Part shown: positions 6,852-15,211 of the stretch, piece after piece
Layout of the letters: every line of letters starts with the position of its first letter
Position numbering within the stretch: the stretch's first letter is position 1
Virus record (IMG/VR): IMGVR_UViG_3300021961_000400
Location: 1 to 30,715 of that record
Direction: 5' to 3' (one strand)
Origin: a virus
DNA: 30,715 nt
Made by a program: the position numbers and the translations under genes
Notes under the pieces: generated by a model
What the model was told of the DNA's origin: nothing
The model's input: only the letters and a program-made list of their open reading frames with translations
Databases searched by the model: none

Positions 6852-8099
6852 ATGCCAACAGTATTACAACTTAGACGGGGAACCACAGCCCAACACTCGA
6901 CTTTCACCGGTGCTGAAGGTGAGGTTACCGTCAATACAACTAAAGACACCCTTGTAGTCCATGATGGTTCTACAGCGGGTGGTTTTGAAATAGCATTAGC
7001 TGATTTAAGCAATACTTCAGCTATTGATCTAACAGATTTAAGTGTAACTGACGCCGGCGGTGACGGTTCACTTTCATACAATAATAGCACAGGTGTGTTT
7101 ACATACACCGGACCAAGTGCAGCAGAAGTACAAGCACACATTACAGCAGGAACAGGTGTTAGTATTTTATCTGGTGCTGTTAGTATTGGTCAGGCAGTAG
7201 GCACTGGTGACAGTGTTACATTTGTAGGTGTTACAGCACCTCTTACAGGCAACGTAACAGGCAATGTTACTGGCGATCTCACAGGTGATGTTACTGGCGA
7301 CTTAACAGGTAATGTCACAGGCAACGTAACAGGTAATGTAACTGGCGATGTAACTGGTGACTTAACTGGTGATGTAACTGGTAATGTTACAGGCAACGTA
7401 ACTGGTAACCTCACTGGTAATGTTACAGGTGATGTAACTGGTGACTTAACTGGTGATGTAACTGGTAACTTAACTGGTAATGTTACAGGCAACGTAACTG
7501 GTAACGTAGACGGTATTGTTGGTGGTACAGCTCCAGCAGCCGGTACATTTACTACTGTTAGTACCTCAGGTGATGTAACAGTAGGTGGTAACTTTACTGT
7601 AAACGGTACAACTACTACTATTAATTCTACTACATTAACTGTAGATGATAAAGAGGTTGTATTAGCCAGCGGTGCAGCAGATTCAGCAGCAGCCGATGGT
7701 GCAGGTATATCAGTAGACGGAGCAGGCGCTTCTATATTGTATGACCACACTGGAACACAGTGGGAAATTAATAAACCACTTGAGGTTACTGGTGCTATTT
7801 TACCAGCAGCTAACATAACATATGACTTAGGTTCTTCAAGTTTAAGATGGCGTGACTTATATTTGTCAGGCTCTACACTTGACCTTGGCGGTTCGACTAT
7901 ATCAGTAAGTGGCGGTGCTTTTGAGATGACCTCTCTTAATGTCACTTCCACACTTACACTTGATAGTGTTGGTCTTACAGCAGTACAGACAAGCGGTGAG
8001 GCATTTGCTGATAATGACACAAGTGTTATGACTTCAGCAGCGGCCAATGATAGATTTAGAATTGATATTTACAATGCGGCTGGGACTTTATTGAATTAA
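6852..8099 (+). CDS. Tail fibre protein with 22-copy TG[N/D][V/L] repeat
   Basis: The product has 415 residues. Residues 1-50 are a clear Mtd-N-like adapter (LQLRRGTTAQHSTFTGAEG, then VVHDGSTAGG). Residues 50-130 form a beta-rich linker. Residues 132-219 are 22 uninterrupted four-residue units TGNV/TGDV/TGDL. Then come a fibre module (FTVNGTTTTI, EVVLASG, then GTQWEINKPLEV) and a C-terminal region with QTSGEAFADNDTSVMTSAA, a common ending block of marine phage fibres. AGGAG overlaps the preceding stop. The repeat most likely forms an extended shaft. The C-terminus is short, so receptor binding may need a partner protein. Confidence 0.75.
   Translation: MPTVLQLRRGTTAQHSTFTGAEGEVTVNTTKDTLVVHDGSTAGGFEIALADLSNTSAIDLTDLSVTDAGGDGSLSYNNSTGVFTYTGPSAAEVQAHITAGTGVSILSGAVSIGQAVGTGDSVTFVGVTAPLTGNVTGNVTGDLTGDVTGDLTGNVTGNVTGNVTGDVTGDLTGDVTGNVTGNVTGNLTGNVTGDVTGDLTGDVTGNLTGNVTGNVTGNVDGIVGGTAPAAGTFTTVSTSGDVTVGGNFTVNGTTTTINSTTLTVDDKEVVLASGAADSAAADGAGISVDGAGASILYDHTGTQWEINKPLEVTGAILPAANITYDLGSSSLRWRDLYLSGSTLDLGGSTISVSGGAFEMTSLNVTSTLTLDSVGLTAVQTSGEAFADNDTSVMTSAAANDRFRIDIYNAAGTLLN
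7245..7508 (+). repeat. 22-unit tandem repeat of 12 bases encoding T-G-[N/D]-[V/L]
   Basis: There are exactly 22 in-frame units of 12 bases. Third codon positions vary (GTA/GTT, AAC/AAT, ACA/ACT), so the array is old enough to have drifted while the peptide pattern was kept. The order of the units (NV, NV, DL, DV, DL, NV and so on) shows sub-blocks such as NV-DV-DL-DV that recur. Confidence 0.9.
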
Positions 8100-8109
8100 G
8101 GAGTGAGTA

Positions 8110-8421
8110 ATGGCTATAGTCATAAAACCTAAAAGAAGTGAAACTGCTTCTTCAGCCCCGACTACAAGCGATCTTGCAGTCGGGGAGTTGGCCGTAAATA
8201 CAGCAGACAAAGTAATATATACTAAGTCCTCTTCAGGTAATATTATTGAACTTGCAAACTTTGCTGTAGCAGATCCTTCTCTGACTTTCCCAACAGGAGA
8301 TCTTGGAGATTTATCTTCGCTGAATACAGATTCTTTTGGGCAGACTATAGGGTCATCCTTTGATAGTTTGGATACCCCCTCAGGAACATTGACAACTCAA
8401 GATTTAGGAGCCCTTACCTAA
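8110..8421 (+). CDS. Short fibre-adapter protein, type A (copy 2)
   Basis: The product has 103 residues. Its opening (KPKRSETASSAPTTSDLAVG, then ELAVNTADKVIY) is a near copy of the protein at 6261. The tail differs, being rich in Asp, Ser and Leu with GDLGDLSSLNTDSFG and ending in TTQDLGALT. AAGGAG overlaps the preceding stop. Its stop overlaps the next start (TAATG), so it is coupled to the large fibre gene. It is probably a small virion protein that mates with the neighbouring fibre. No enzymatic signal is seen. Confidence 0.6.
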   Translation: MAIVIKPKRSETASSAPTTSDLAVGELAVNTADKVIYTKSSSGNIIELANFAVADPSLTFPTGDLGDLSSLNTDSFGQTIGSSFDSLDTPSGTLTTQDLGALT

Positions 8422-9971
8422 TGGCAGACCGCAGAACCAGAGTAAATACAAAGACAGCCGCCACATGGACCTCAAGCAATCCTGTTTTAGCAGTCGGTGA
8501 GGTAGGACATGAGTCCGATACCGGAAAAATAAAAGTAGGAGATGGCTCTTCTTCGTGGAGTGCGTTGTCATATACTTCTGCTACAACAGATACTTCTTCT
8601 GCTACTAACTTCACAAGCACATTACAGGTCAATGGCAGTGACGTTACTACAGATGCTGATATAGGCAGTACAATACAAGCATACGATGCTAACCTAACAG
8701 GGTTTGTAGCTGCGTGTAATCTACCAACATCAGATGGTACTGCGGATCAAGTATTAAAAACTGACGGAGCGGGTACAATATCATTCGCTACACAGTCCGG
8801 CGCCGGCGGTTCACTTTCAGACCAAGGTGTAACAGCATCCGCGTCTGAACTCAATACCCTCGACGGTATTACTGCTACAACGGCAGAACTCAATACCCTC
8901 GACGGTATTACTGCTACAACGGCAGAATTAAATTACTGCGATGGCGTAACAAGTAATATTCAGACACAGCTTGATGGTAAACAACCAGTAGACTCTAATC
9001 TATCGTCATTCTTAACAGCGTTAGATTTACCTACTTCTGATGGCACCAACGGACAAGTATTAGCAACTGACGGAGCGGGTAATATTACTTGGACTTCGGC
9101 TGCTGGCGGCGGCGCAAGTTCTGATCCTAACAATGTTGCCAATTATGTTCAACTCTCAGATGGTAGTGGCGGTTTTAAGTATGTTGACGATGGTACAACT
9201 ACTTATATGAAGTATAATACGACAGACAAGGCTTTACAAGTAAGCGGCCTCGATGCGCCAAGTCTAAGAAATACAGATCCAGGTTCTGTTGGTTTAAGCA
9301 ATACGACCAGATCACCTTCGATACTAATAACCTATTGGCTCGGTTCTACCAAATGGACTGACACTGTATTGGGATTCGGCGGCAGTGTAAGCGGGGGTCT
9401 CCCGGCAAATAAATACGCTCAAGCATATGGCATCTGGTGGTGGCCGAGTGGTGATAGCACAGGCGCTCAAGGGATTGACTTAGGAACATACCCTGATGCG
9501 ACATTGAGCCTCGCTAAAGTCAACCGAAAACATACTGTGGTATCCGTAGTCGGAGCAGGAACTAAGCTGTTTGATGCTAAATATGGTTATAACTTTATTG
9601 TTAATCAACCGGCCGGAGACTTTACCTGCAACTTTAGAAACATGAAAGACGAAAGCGATAATCAGCAACCGTTCCCATCAGGTGGTGGTTACTTTACCAA
9701 TGGTAGATGGATTGCAGGAGGAGTAAATAACGGTGATCGTATTGGAGCAATCACAGTAGAAATTATGATAATACAAGGCAGCACAGCATATATGCCTACA
9801 GCCGTTCAAATAGACGGAACTCCACATACTATAACCTGGGAAGGTAACAGTGCTCCAAGCGGAACAGCAAACGGTAAAGACATTGTGTATTTTGATATGT
9901 ATAAAATAGGCACGTTTGCAAGTCATACTATTCATGTACTGGGTCGTAGCAAATCGTTTGGCGGTGTGTAA
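8421..9971 (+). CDS. Tail fibre protein with a large unique C-terminal domain
   Basis: The product has 516 residues. Residues 1-50 form an adapter module (RRTRVNTKTAATW, then VGEVGHESDTGKIKVGDGS). The middle has shaft modules: LDLPTSDGT-x-x-QVL-x-TDGAG occurs twice, and the ELNTLDGITATTA motif is tandemly repeated. From about residue 290 the composition changes to a domain rich in Trp, Gly, Tyr and Lys (YWLGSTKW, GIWWWPSGDS, ending HVLGRSKSFGGV) that resembles nothing I recognise. A C-terminal domain of about 220 residues after a repetitive shaft is where phage fibres carry receptor binding, so this is the best candidate for the host-range protein. It is the last gene before gp13. Confidence 0.75.
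   Translation: MADRRTRVNTKTAATWTSSNPVLAVGEVGHESDTGKIKVGDGSSSWSALSYTSATTDTSSATNFTSTLQVNGSDVTTDADIGSTIQAYDANLTGFVAACNLPTSDGTADQVLKTDGAGTISFATQSGAGGSLSDQGVTASASELNTLDGITATTAELNTLDGITATTAELNYCDGVTSNIQTQLDGKQPVDSNLSSFLTALDLPTSDGTNGQVLATDGAGNITWTSAAGGGASSDPNNVANYVQLSDGSGGFKYVDDGTTTYMKYNTTDKALQVSGLDAPSLRNTDPGSVGLSNTTRSPSILITYWLGSTKWTDTVLGFGGSVSGGLPANKYAQAYGIWWWPSGDSTGAQGIDLGTYPDATLSLAKVNRKHTVVSVVGAGTKLFDAKYGYNFIVNQPAGDFTCNFRNMKDESDNQQPFPSGGGYFTNGRWIAGGVNNGDRIGAITVEIMIIQGSTAYMPTAVQIDGTPHTITWEGNSAPSGTANGKDIVYFDMYKIGTFASHTIHVLGRSKSFGGV
8847..8924 (+). repeat. Perfect 39-base tandem duplication in the fibre shaft
   Basis: Two identical 39-base units (8847-8885 and 8886-8924) begin GAACTCAATACCCTCGACGG and encode ELNTLDGITATTA. 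A degenerate third copy follows (ELNYCDGVTS). The identity at every base implies a very recent duplication. Confidence 0.9.
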
Positions 9972-9989
9972 TAAAGGATAAATAGTAAC

Positions 9990-10961
9990 ATGGCATTAGC
10001 ATCAAGACAAGAACTAATCGACTACTGTTTACGCAGGCTTGGTTTTCCAGTAATTGAAATTAACGTAGACGACGATCAGATATCTGATCGCATTGATGAT
10101 GCCTTGCAGTTTTGGTACGAGTATCATTTTGATGGTCGTCAAAAGACTTTTATTAGCCACCAGATAACTGGTGACACAATAACCCTCGCTTCTATTTTAA
10201 GTAGTCTATTTACAGTGGGTGAAACAATAACAGGAAGCACATCGGGTGCTACCACAGTTATTAAAGCCATTCCATCTGTAAATACCTTTACTACAGAAAA
10301 CACTAAGGGAACTTTTGTTAATAGTGAGACCGTTACCGGTTCAATCTCAGGAGCAAGTGTAGCCCTTCATTCTTCTACAGGATTTACTGCAGGAGATATG
10401 TCTAACAAATATATTGCAGTTGGTGACGGCGTTCTTTCTATTACACGTATGTTTAACTTTGGTGGGGCAGTAAACTCAAACACTACTGGCGGTAACATAT
10501 TTGATATTATGTATCAGTTTAGGCAAAATGATATGTACAATTTGCTCGGTGCTGATATGATTTATTACTCGATGGTTCAAAGCCACCTGTCAACCCTTGA
10601 ACAGTTACTTGTAAATCAAAGACAGATTCGGTTTAACAGAAAAATGAATCGTGTGTATATTGATGCTGACTGGGATATTACATTCAATCCAGGTGATTAC
10701 ATTATATTTGAAGCATACAGTATTGTAGATCCAGCAGAATTTTCCGAAGTGTATGACGATATGTTTTTGAAAAAATACGCCACTTCTCTTATCAAAAGAC
10801 AGTGGGGTGAGAACATGAAGAAGTTTGGAGGCATACAACTTCCAGGTGGCGTTACACTCAACGGAGATAAAATATTCGAGGAGGCAATAACTGAAATAGA
10901 TCAGATAGAAAGAGATATGCAGTTAAAGTACGAGCTTCCTCCGACATTCATGGTGGGGTAA
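9990..10961 (+). CDS. gp13: Neck protein gp13
   Basis: The product has 323 residues (T4 gp13 has 309). The N-terminus (SRQELIDYCLRRLGFPVIEI, then NVDDDQISDRIDDALQFWYE) is the diagnostic opening of gp13 of marine T4-like phages. The gp13/gp14 neck closes the filled head and receives the tail. Residues of about 60-130 look inserted: a beta-rich stretch with two GETITGSTSGA / SETVTGSISGA units, also found in virion proteins of related phages. The C-terminal part (residues 150-323) returns to conserved sequence with YDDMFLKKYATSLIKRQWGE. It is followed four bases later by gp14, matching T4 order. AAAGGA before the ATG serves as ribosome site. Confidence 0.9.
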   Translation: MALASRQELIDYCLRRLGFPVIEINVDDDQISDRIDDALQFWYEYHFDGRQKTFISHQITGDTITLASILSSLFTVGETITGSTSGATTVIKAIPSVNTFTTENTKGTFVNSETVTGSISGASVALHSSTGFTAGDMSNKYIAVGDGVLSITRMFNFGGAVNSNTTGGNIFDIMYQFRQNDMYNLLGADMIYYSMVQSHLSTLEQLLVNQRQIRFNRKMNRVYIDADWDITFNPGDYIIFEAYSIVDPAEFSEVYDDMFLKKYATSLIKRQWGENMKKFGGIQLPGGVTLNGDKIFEEAITEIDQIERDMQLKYELPPTFMVG

Positions 10962-10964
10962 ACG

Positions 10965-11711
10965 ATGCCCACTAACTTTTACTTTCAATCAGGAAATACC
11001 AGCGGTACTACAGCCGAACAACGGCTGATAGAAGACCTGATTATTGAAAGTCTGAAAATATACGGACATGACGTATATTATCTACCTCGCACATTAGTAG
11101 ACGAGGACGAAATATTTGACGAAGATACACTGAGTAAATTTACCCAGGCATATCCTTTGGAAATGTATCTTGAAAATGTAGATGGTTACGAAGGTGAGGG
11201 AGATTTGTTTACACGTTTTGGTATAGAGATACGAGACCAGGCAACCTTTGTTGTTGCAAGACGTAGATGGCAGGAGATGGTACAGACTACTGATGGTATT
11301 TTTCAGTTAGATACTCGTCCAGTAGAAGGCGATCTTTTATACTTTGAAAAAACAAACTCCCTATTTGAAATTAGACTTGTACAGTTTCAAGATCCATTTT
11401 ATCAGGCCGGAAAATTATACGTATTTAAATTACAGTGTGAATTGTTTGAATACAGCAGTGAAGTTATTGATACAGGCATTACTAAACTTGACGCAATTTA
11501 CACAGATGAAAACATTGATATGTTGGTGCATCAGTTTAAACTTGAAACAGGTGATTTGTTTTTACTTGAGGATAGTTCCTCATTGATACTTGAATCATAT
11601 TCGAGTGACACTGATGCCGCAAGAACTGATGGAGCAGACTTCCAAGAATTCAATGACCTGGAGGGCATTATAGACTTCTCAGAGGTTAATCCGTTTGGGG
11701 AGATTGTATAA
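10965..11711 (+). CDS. gp14: Neck protein gp14
   Basis: The product has 248 residues (T4 gp14 has 256). It begins TNFYFQSGNTSGTTAEQRLI and continues with IYGHDVYYLPRTLVDED and FGIEIRDQATFVVARRRW, which are conserved marks of gp14. It assembles with gp13 on the filled head, forming the neck to which the tail attaches. It sits between gp13 (three-base gap) and gp15 (one-base overlap, ATAATG). The acidic C-terminus (DLEGIIDFSEVNPFGEIV) is typical of the marine versions. Nothing is missing. Confidence 0.9.
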   Translation: MPTNFYFQSGNTSGTTAEQRLIEDLIIESLKIYGHDVYYLPRTLVDEDEIFDEDTLSKFTQAYPLEMYLENVDGYEGEGDLFTRFGIEIRDQATFVVARRRWQEMVQTTDGIFQLDTRPVEGDLLYFEKTNSLFEIRLVQFQDPFYQAGKLYVFKLQCELFEYSSEVIDTGITKLDAIYTDENIDMLVHQFKLETGDLFLLEDSSSLILESYSSDTDAARTDGADFQEFNDLEGIIDFSEVNPFGEIV

Positions 11712-12739
11712 TGTTTAAAAATCAACAGTTTTACCATGAGCATATTAAGAAAGCAATTACTGCTTTTGGTATGATATTTACAAACATCAATATCAATCGT
11801 GTTGACGGAAGCAATGTAACACAACAGGTATTAAGAGTTCCTTTATCTTATTCAACTAAGCAAAAGTTTTTGTCGAGGATTGCTCTTATATCAGATGCCG
11901 ATGGCCGTGGCGATATAGCAATTAGTTTACCTCGCATGGGTTTTGAAATCCAAGGGTTTGATTTCGATGCCTCACGAAAAGTATCTCCTATACAAAAAAA
12001 CAAAGCGATTATTGGCGGACAAGCAGTATCAGGAGTGAATAGAACATATGTTGCTACTCCCTACAATATGTCTTTATCCTTGTATATCTTTGCTAAAAAC
12101 CAAGAAGACGGTCTGCAAATTGTAGAACAAATAATGCCTTTCTTTAATCCGGATTTTAATATTACAGTTAATGAATTACCTGAGTTAGGAATTAAAAGAG
12201 ATATTAATATTACATTAGATAGTGTAGATTATGATGATGACTATGAAGGCGAGTTTGCTAAAAGAGTATCTATTATATGGACTTTTAATTTTACAATGAA
12301 ATTAAATTTCTATGGATTTGTGGCGAATCAAAACATTATTAGAACAGCCATTGCAAACGCATATGCCTCACCTGCAACGCTCGTAAGCTCTAATGACTAC
12401 ACAAAGGTTACCGCTTCAATTGGAGCAACAACTGCTACTGCATATGCTTTAATTTCAAGTGGTTCGGTTAGTAATATTTTTATGACATATAACGGTGCTG
12501 GTTATGTTAATCCTCCCACAGTCACTATAACAGGAGGCGGCGGTTCTGGTGCTACAGCTACAGCGAAACTAAATACTGATGGTACTGTAAATAGTTTAGT
12601 AATAACAAATTCAGGGTCTGGGTATACCTCAGCTCCTACAGTGGTTATAGAGAATCCACCAAACTATGTTGCATCACCTACAGCAGCAGATCCATATAGA
12701 TTTATTGCTGAATTTGAAAATGTGTTTGAGGGTGTATGA
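11711..12739 (+). CDS. gp15: Tail sheath stabiliser gp15 with C-terminal repeat extension
   Basis: The product has 342 residues (T4 gp15 has 272). The first 220 residues carry the family pattern: a short N-terminus (NQQFYHEHIKKAITAFGMIF), VPLSYSTKQKFLSRI, LPRMGFEI and MSLSLYIFAKNQEDGLQIVE. In T4, gp15 forms a hexameric ring that caps the tube and sheath and joins the tail to the neck. The added part, about residues 240-325, has two copies of a module, VSNIFMTYNGAGYVNPPTVT and VNSLVITNSGSGYTSAPTVV, with a GGGGSGATATA linker. This is a recurrent beta-module of virion proteins and may decorate the tail. It is coupled to gp14. Confidence 0.87.
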   Translation: MFKNQQFYHEHIKKAITAFGMIFTNININRVDGSNVTQQVLRVPLSYSTKQKFLSRIALISDADGRGDIAISLPRMGFEIQGFDFDASRKVSPIQKNKAIIGGQAVSGVNRTYVATPYNMSLSLYIFAKNQEDGLQIVEQIMPFFNPDFNITVNELPELGIKRDINITLDSVDYDDDYEGEFAKRVSIIWTFNFTMKLNFYGFVANQNIIRTAIANAYASPATLVSSNDYTKVTASIGATTATAYALISSGSVSNIFMTYNGAGYVNPPTVTITGGGGSGATATAKLNTDGTVNSLVITNSGSGYTSAPTVVIENPPNYVASPTAADPYRFIAEFENVFEGV

Positions 12740-12742
12740 TGA

Positions 12743-13120
12743 ATGCTAATAAAATACAAATTAAAACGTAGAGTTATAGAGAAATTAAGAATTGTTTACG
12801 CTTCTGGTTATGTACACGAACTGTGGGTATACAATTTAAAAGTCAGTAAAGATGGACAATATACTTGGTTGCACTACGATCCGGGCAATAGAATTATAGA
12901 TTTACAACCTGAAAATATAATTTCAATTTTTGTTGTAAAAAGAAAAACTCGTTTCTATTGGTCAAAGATAAGAGTGAGGAAACCTCCTACGCCTAAAATG
13001 GTATTAGATCAATTTAAACCTAAACCATCTACTAAAAAGGACGTTAATCAGTTAGTAAAAGTTTCAGATGATGTGCATTTAGAATTGACCACTAATGACC
13101 CAAATAAATTCGGATATTAA
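12743..13120 (+). CDS. Conserved-position unknown protein between gp15 and gp16
   Basis: The product has 125 residues and is basic, with no signal peptide or membrane segment. The N-terminal 75 residues alternate hydrophobic and charged residues (RIVYASGYVHELWVYNLKV, NIISIFVVKRKTRFYW), suggesting a small beta-barrel. A proline/lysine-rich linker (RKPPTPKMVLDQFKPKPS) and a short acidic tail follow. GAGGG lies about nine bases before the ATG. Being inside the neck-terminase block suggests a late role in head completion or packaging. I recognise no family. Confidence 0.6.
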   Translation: MLIKYKLKRRVIEKLRIVYASGYVHELWVYNLKVSKDGQYTWLHYDPGNRIIDLQPENIISIFVVKRKTRFYWSKIRVRKPPTPKMVLDQFKPKPSTKKDVNQLVKVSDDVHLELTTNDPNKFGY

Positions 13121-13121
13121 T

Positions 13122-13562
13122 ATGAGTACATTTGACAGTTTAGACGACACATTTAAGACTAAGCCTACTAAGGCTTTAGATGCCAACTTGAAAAAGGTAA
13201 GAGAAGATAACAACTTGCCTGCACCTCCTCACGATGCCAATAAAGATTTGGAAGACGATTTCCAAGAGGCAAGAGAAATGCTGAAGAGGACTGCCGAATA
13301 CAGTGAAGAAGCAGTAAAAGGTATTTTACATATTGCTAAGAACAGCGACCATCCAAGAGCATATGAAGTAGCAGGACAACTAATAAAAACAATGCAAGAA
13401 AATGCTAAGGATATGTTAGACGTGCAGGAGAAAAAGAAAAAGGTTGATGCTGAAATGGGCAACAACAAACCTGCGGGCGGTGTAACTAATAACAATTTGT
13501 TTGTGGGAAGTACAAAAGATCTATTAAGAGCATTGAATAAAGACGTTATAGACCATGAGTGA
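13122..13562 (+). CDS. gp16: Small terminase subunit gp16
   Basis: The product has 146 residues (T4 gp16 has 164). After a disordered acidic N-terminus comes the helical core (DLEDDFQEAREMLKRTAEYS, then AYEVAGQLIKTMQENAKDML), which in T4 forms the ring that recognises DNA and stimulates gp17. The C-terminus (NNNLFVGSTKDLLRALN) is the conserved tail of this family. The frame is open to 13095 inside the preceding gene. The ATG at 13122, one base after the previous stop, matches the family start MSTFD. It overlaps gp17 by eight bases, as expected for subunits made together. Confidence 0.88.
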   Translation: MSTFDSLDDTFKTKPTKALDANLKKVREDNNLPAPPHDANKDLEDDFQEAREMLKRTAEYSEEAVKGILHIAKNSDHPRAYEVAGQLIKTMQENAKDMLDVQEKKKKVDAEMGNNKPAGGVTNNNLFVGSTKDLLRALNKDVIDHE

Positions 13563-15207
13563 TGAACGTACTTCTTATCATGGGAACCCTAATCTAAAAA
13601 ATATAGGGTACGAACATTCTTTCACTAAAGAACAGCTCCAAGAGTATGTTAAGTGTCAGAAAGATCCGATCTATTTTATCGAAAACTATGTTCAGATTAT
13701 TACACTGGACAGGGGTCTACAGCCTTTTAAACTTTACGAATGTCAGAAGAAAAAAGTAGAACTCATACTTAATAATCGTAAAGTTATTTTGATGGAAGGC
13801 AGACAGCAGGGTAAGACTGTAACAGCGGCGGCCTGCATACTTCATTATACTATATTTCAAAGCGACAAGACTGTTGCTATCATGGGTAACAAAACAGCAT
13901 CAGCAAGAGAGGTGTTGGCACGTTATCAAACTATGTACGAAAACCTGCCCATATGGATGCAGCAGGGTGTAAAGACATGGAACAAGGGTGACGTTGAATT
14001 AGAAAATAATTGTAGAATATTCACAGCAGCAACGACTACTTCAGGTATTCGTGGTAAGTCTGTAAACTGGCTATACATTGACGAGGCGGCAATCATTCCA
14101 AACAATGTTGCGGATGAGTTCTTTGCTTCTGTATATCCTACTATTTCTGCTGGTGAAACTACAAAGATTCTACTCACATCTACACCATTAGGATACAATC
14201 ACTTTTGGAAGTTTTGGAACGAGGCAGAAAAGAAAGCGAACGGGTTTATTCATCATTTTATTCCGTACAAAGAAATACCCGGTAGAGATGAGAAGTGGGC
14301 AGAAGAACAACTTAAACTTCTTGGCGAACTAAAGTTTAACCAAGAGGTTCTATGTGAATTCTTAGGTTCATCCAACACACTTATCAATGCAAGAACTATC
14401 GCTACATTGAGTTCCAAAGAACCTATTTTTTATAATGATGACGGGTTGAGAATATACGAAGAACCAAAAGAAAATCATTATTACTGTATTACTGTTGATA
14501 CTGCTCGTGGTATTGGCGGTGACTATTCTGCTTTTGTGGTTAACGATATAACAGAAATGCCATACAGGGTAGTAGCTACATATAGAAATAACAAGATAGC
14601 ACCTCTATTGTATCCTGAGGTTATAGCTAAGTTAGGTAGAGACTTCAATAATGCTTACATATTATGTGAAAACAATGATATAGGCGGACAGATAATTGAA
14701 ATTCTACATGAAGAAATAGAGTATGAGAACCTATTTAGTACAGTTACCGAAAAGGCCAGACAGTATGTTACTCCTGGTTTTGGTAGATCTGCACGTTTAG
14801 GTGTTAATACTTCTAAACAAGTAAAGAGACAGGGTTGTTTTAACTTCAAGTCTCTTATGGAAGAAAAGAAACTATTGGTATTTGACGCAGAGATTATACA
14901 TGAAATTTCTACGTTTATTGAGAAAGGTCAAGGGTATCAGGCTGATGAAGGCTACCACGATGACCTTGTTATGTGTATGGTTCTGTTTGGGTGGTTGTCT
15001 ACTATGCCGTTCTTTAAAGAATTAGTAGATATTAACACAAGAGATGCTTTATATAAGAGAGAGATGAAATCAATTTCACAAGATCTTACTCCTTTTGTTC
15101 ATGTAAAATCAAATGACAAGCCAAAGGGTGAGGTTATTTCCGGCGATTACTGGATAACAGATGAATCATACGCAGAAAAAATTAAAGAGTTAGGATACAA
15201 ATACTAA
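13555..15207 (+). CDS. gp17: Large terminase subunit gp17 (packaging ATPase and nuclease)
   Basis: The product has 550 residues (T4 gp17 has 610). The ATPase domain has the Walker A variant GRQQGKT (residues 82-88) and Walker B LYIDEA with D176 and catalytic E177. The C-terminal RNase H-fold nuclease has D315 in VDTARGIGGDYSAF, a second acidic strand with E372 (CENNDIGG) and the HDD motif at 468-470. All key residues are present, so the enzyme should pump DNA into the prohead and cut the concatemer. It overlaps gp16 by eight bases. The gene ends before a late promoter that restarts transcription for gp18. Confidence 0.96.
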   Translation: MSDERTSYHGNPNLKNIGYEHSFTKEQLQEYVKCQKDPIYFIENYVQIITLDRGLQPFKLYECQKKKVELILNNRKVILMEGRQQGKTVTAAACILHYTIFQSDKTVAIMGNKTASAREVLARYQTMYENLPIWMQQGVKTWNKGDVELENNCRIFTAATTTSGIRGKSVNWLYIDEAAIIPNNVADEFFASVYPTISAGETTKILLTSTPLGYNHFWKFWNEAEKKANGFIHHFIPYKEIPGRDEKWAEEQLKLLGELKFNQEVLCEFLGSSNTLINARTIATLSSKEPIFYNDDGLRIYEEPKENHYYCITVDTARGIGGDYSAFVVNDITEMPYRVVATYRNNKIAPLLYPEVIAKLGRDFNNAYILCENNDIGGQIIEILHEEIEYENLFSTVTEKARQYVTPGFGRSARLGVNTSKQVKRQGCFNFKSLMEEKKLLVFDAEIIHEISTFIEKGQGYQADEGYHDDLVMCMVLFGWLSTMPFFKELVDINTRDALYKREMKSISQDLTPFVHVKSNDKPKGEVISGDYWITDESYAEKIKELGYKY

Positions 15208-15211
15208 AACT

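Noticed and set aside
7190-8047. Long open frame on the minus strand rich in PVTSPVKLPV repeats
   Set aside because: It is the mirror of the TG[N/D][V/L] repeat in the fibre gene. Repetitive codons keep the opposite frame open. It has no ribosome site or promoter and its proline pattern is unrealistic.
8847-8924. The 39-base repeats and the 12-base arrays as a CRISPR array
   Set aside because: There are no spacers between units, and all units are in frame within fibre genes.
9977-9984. GATAAATA before gp13 as a late promoter
   Set aside because: It has one mismatch to the octamer and lies only six bases before the ATG, so the transcript would start on or inside the start codon. AAAGGA at the same place reads better as the ribosome site.
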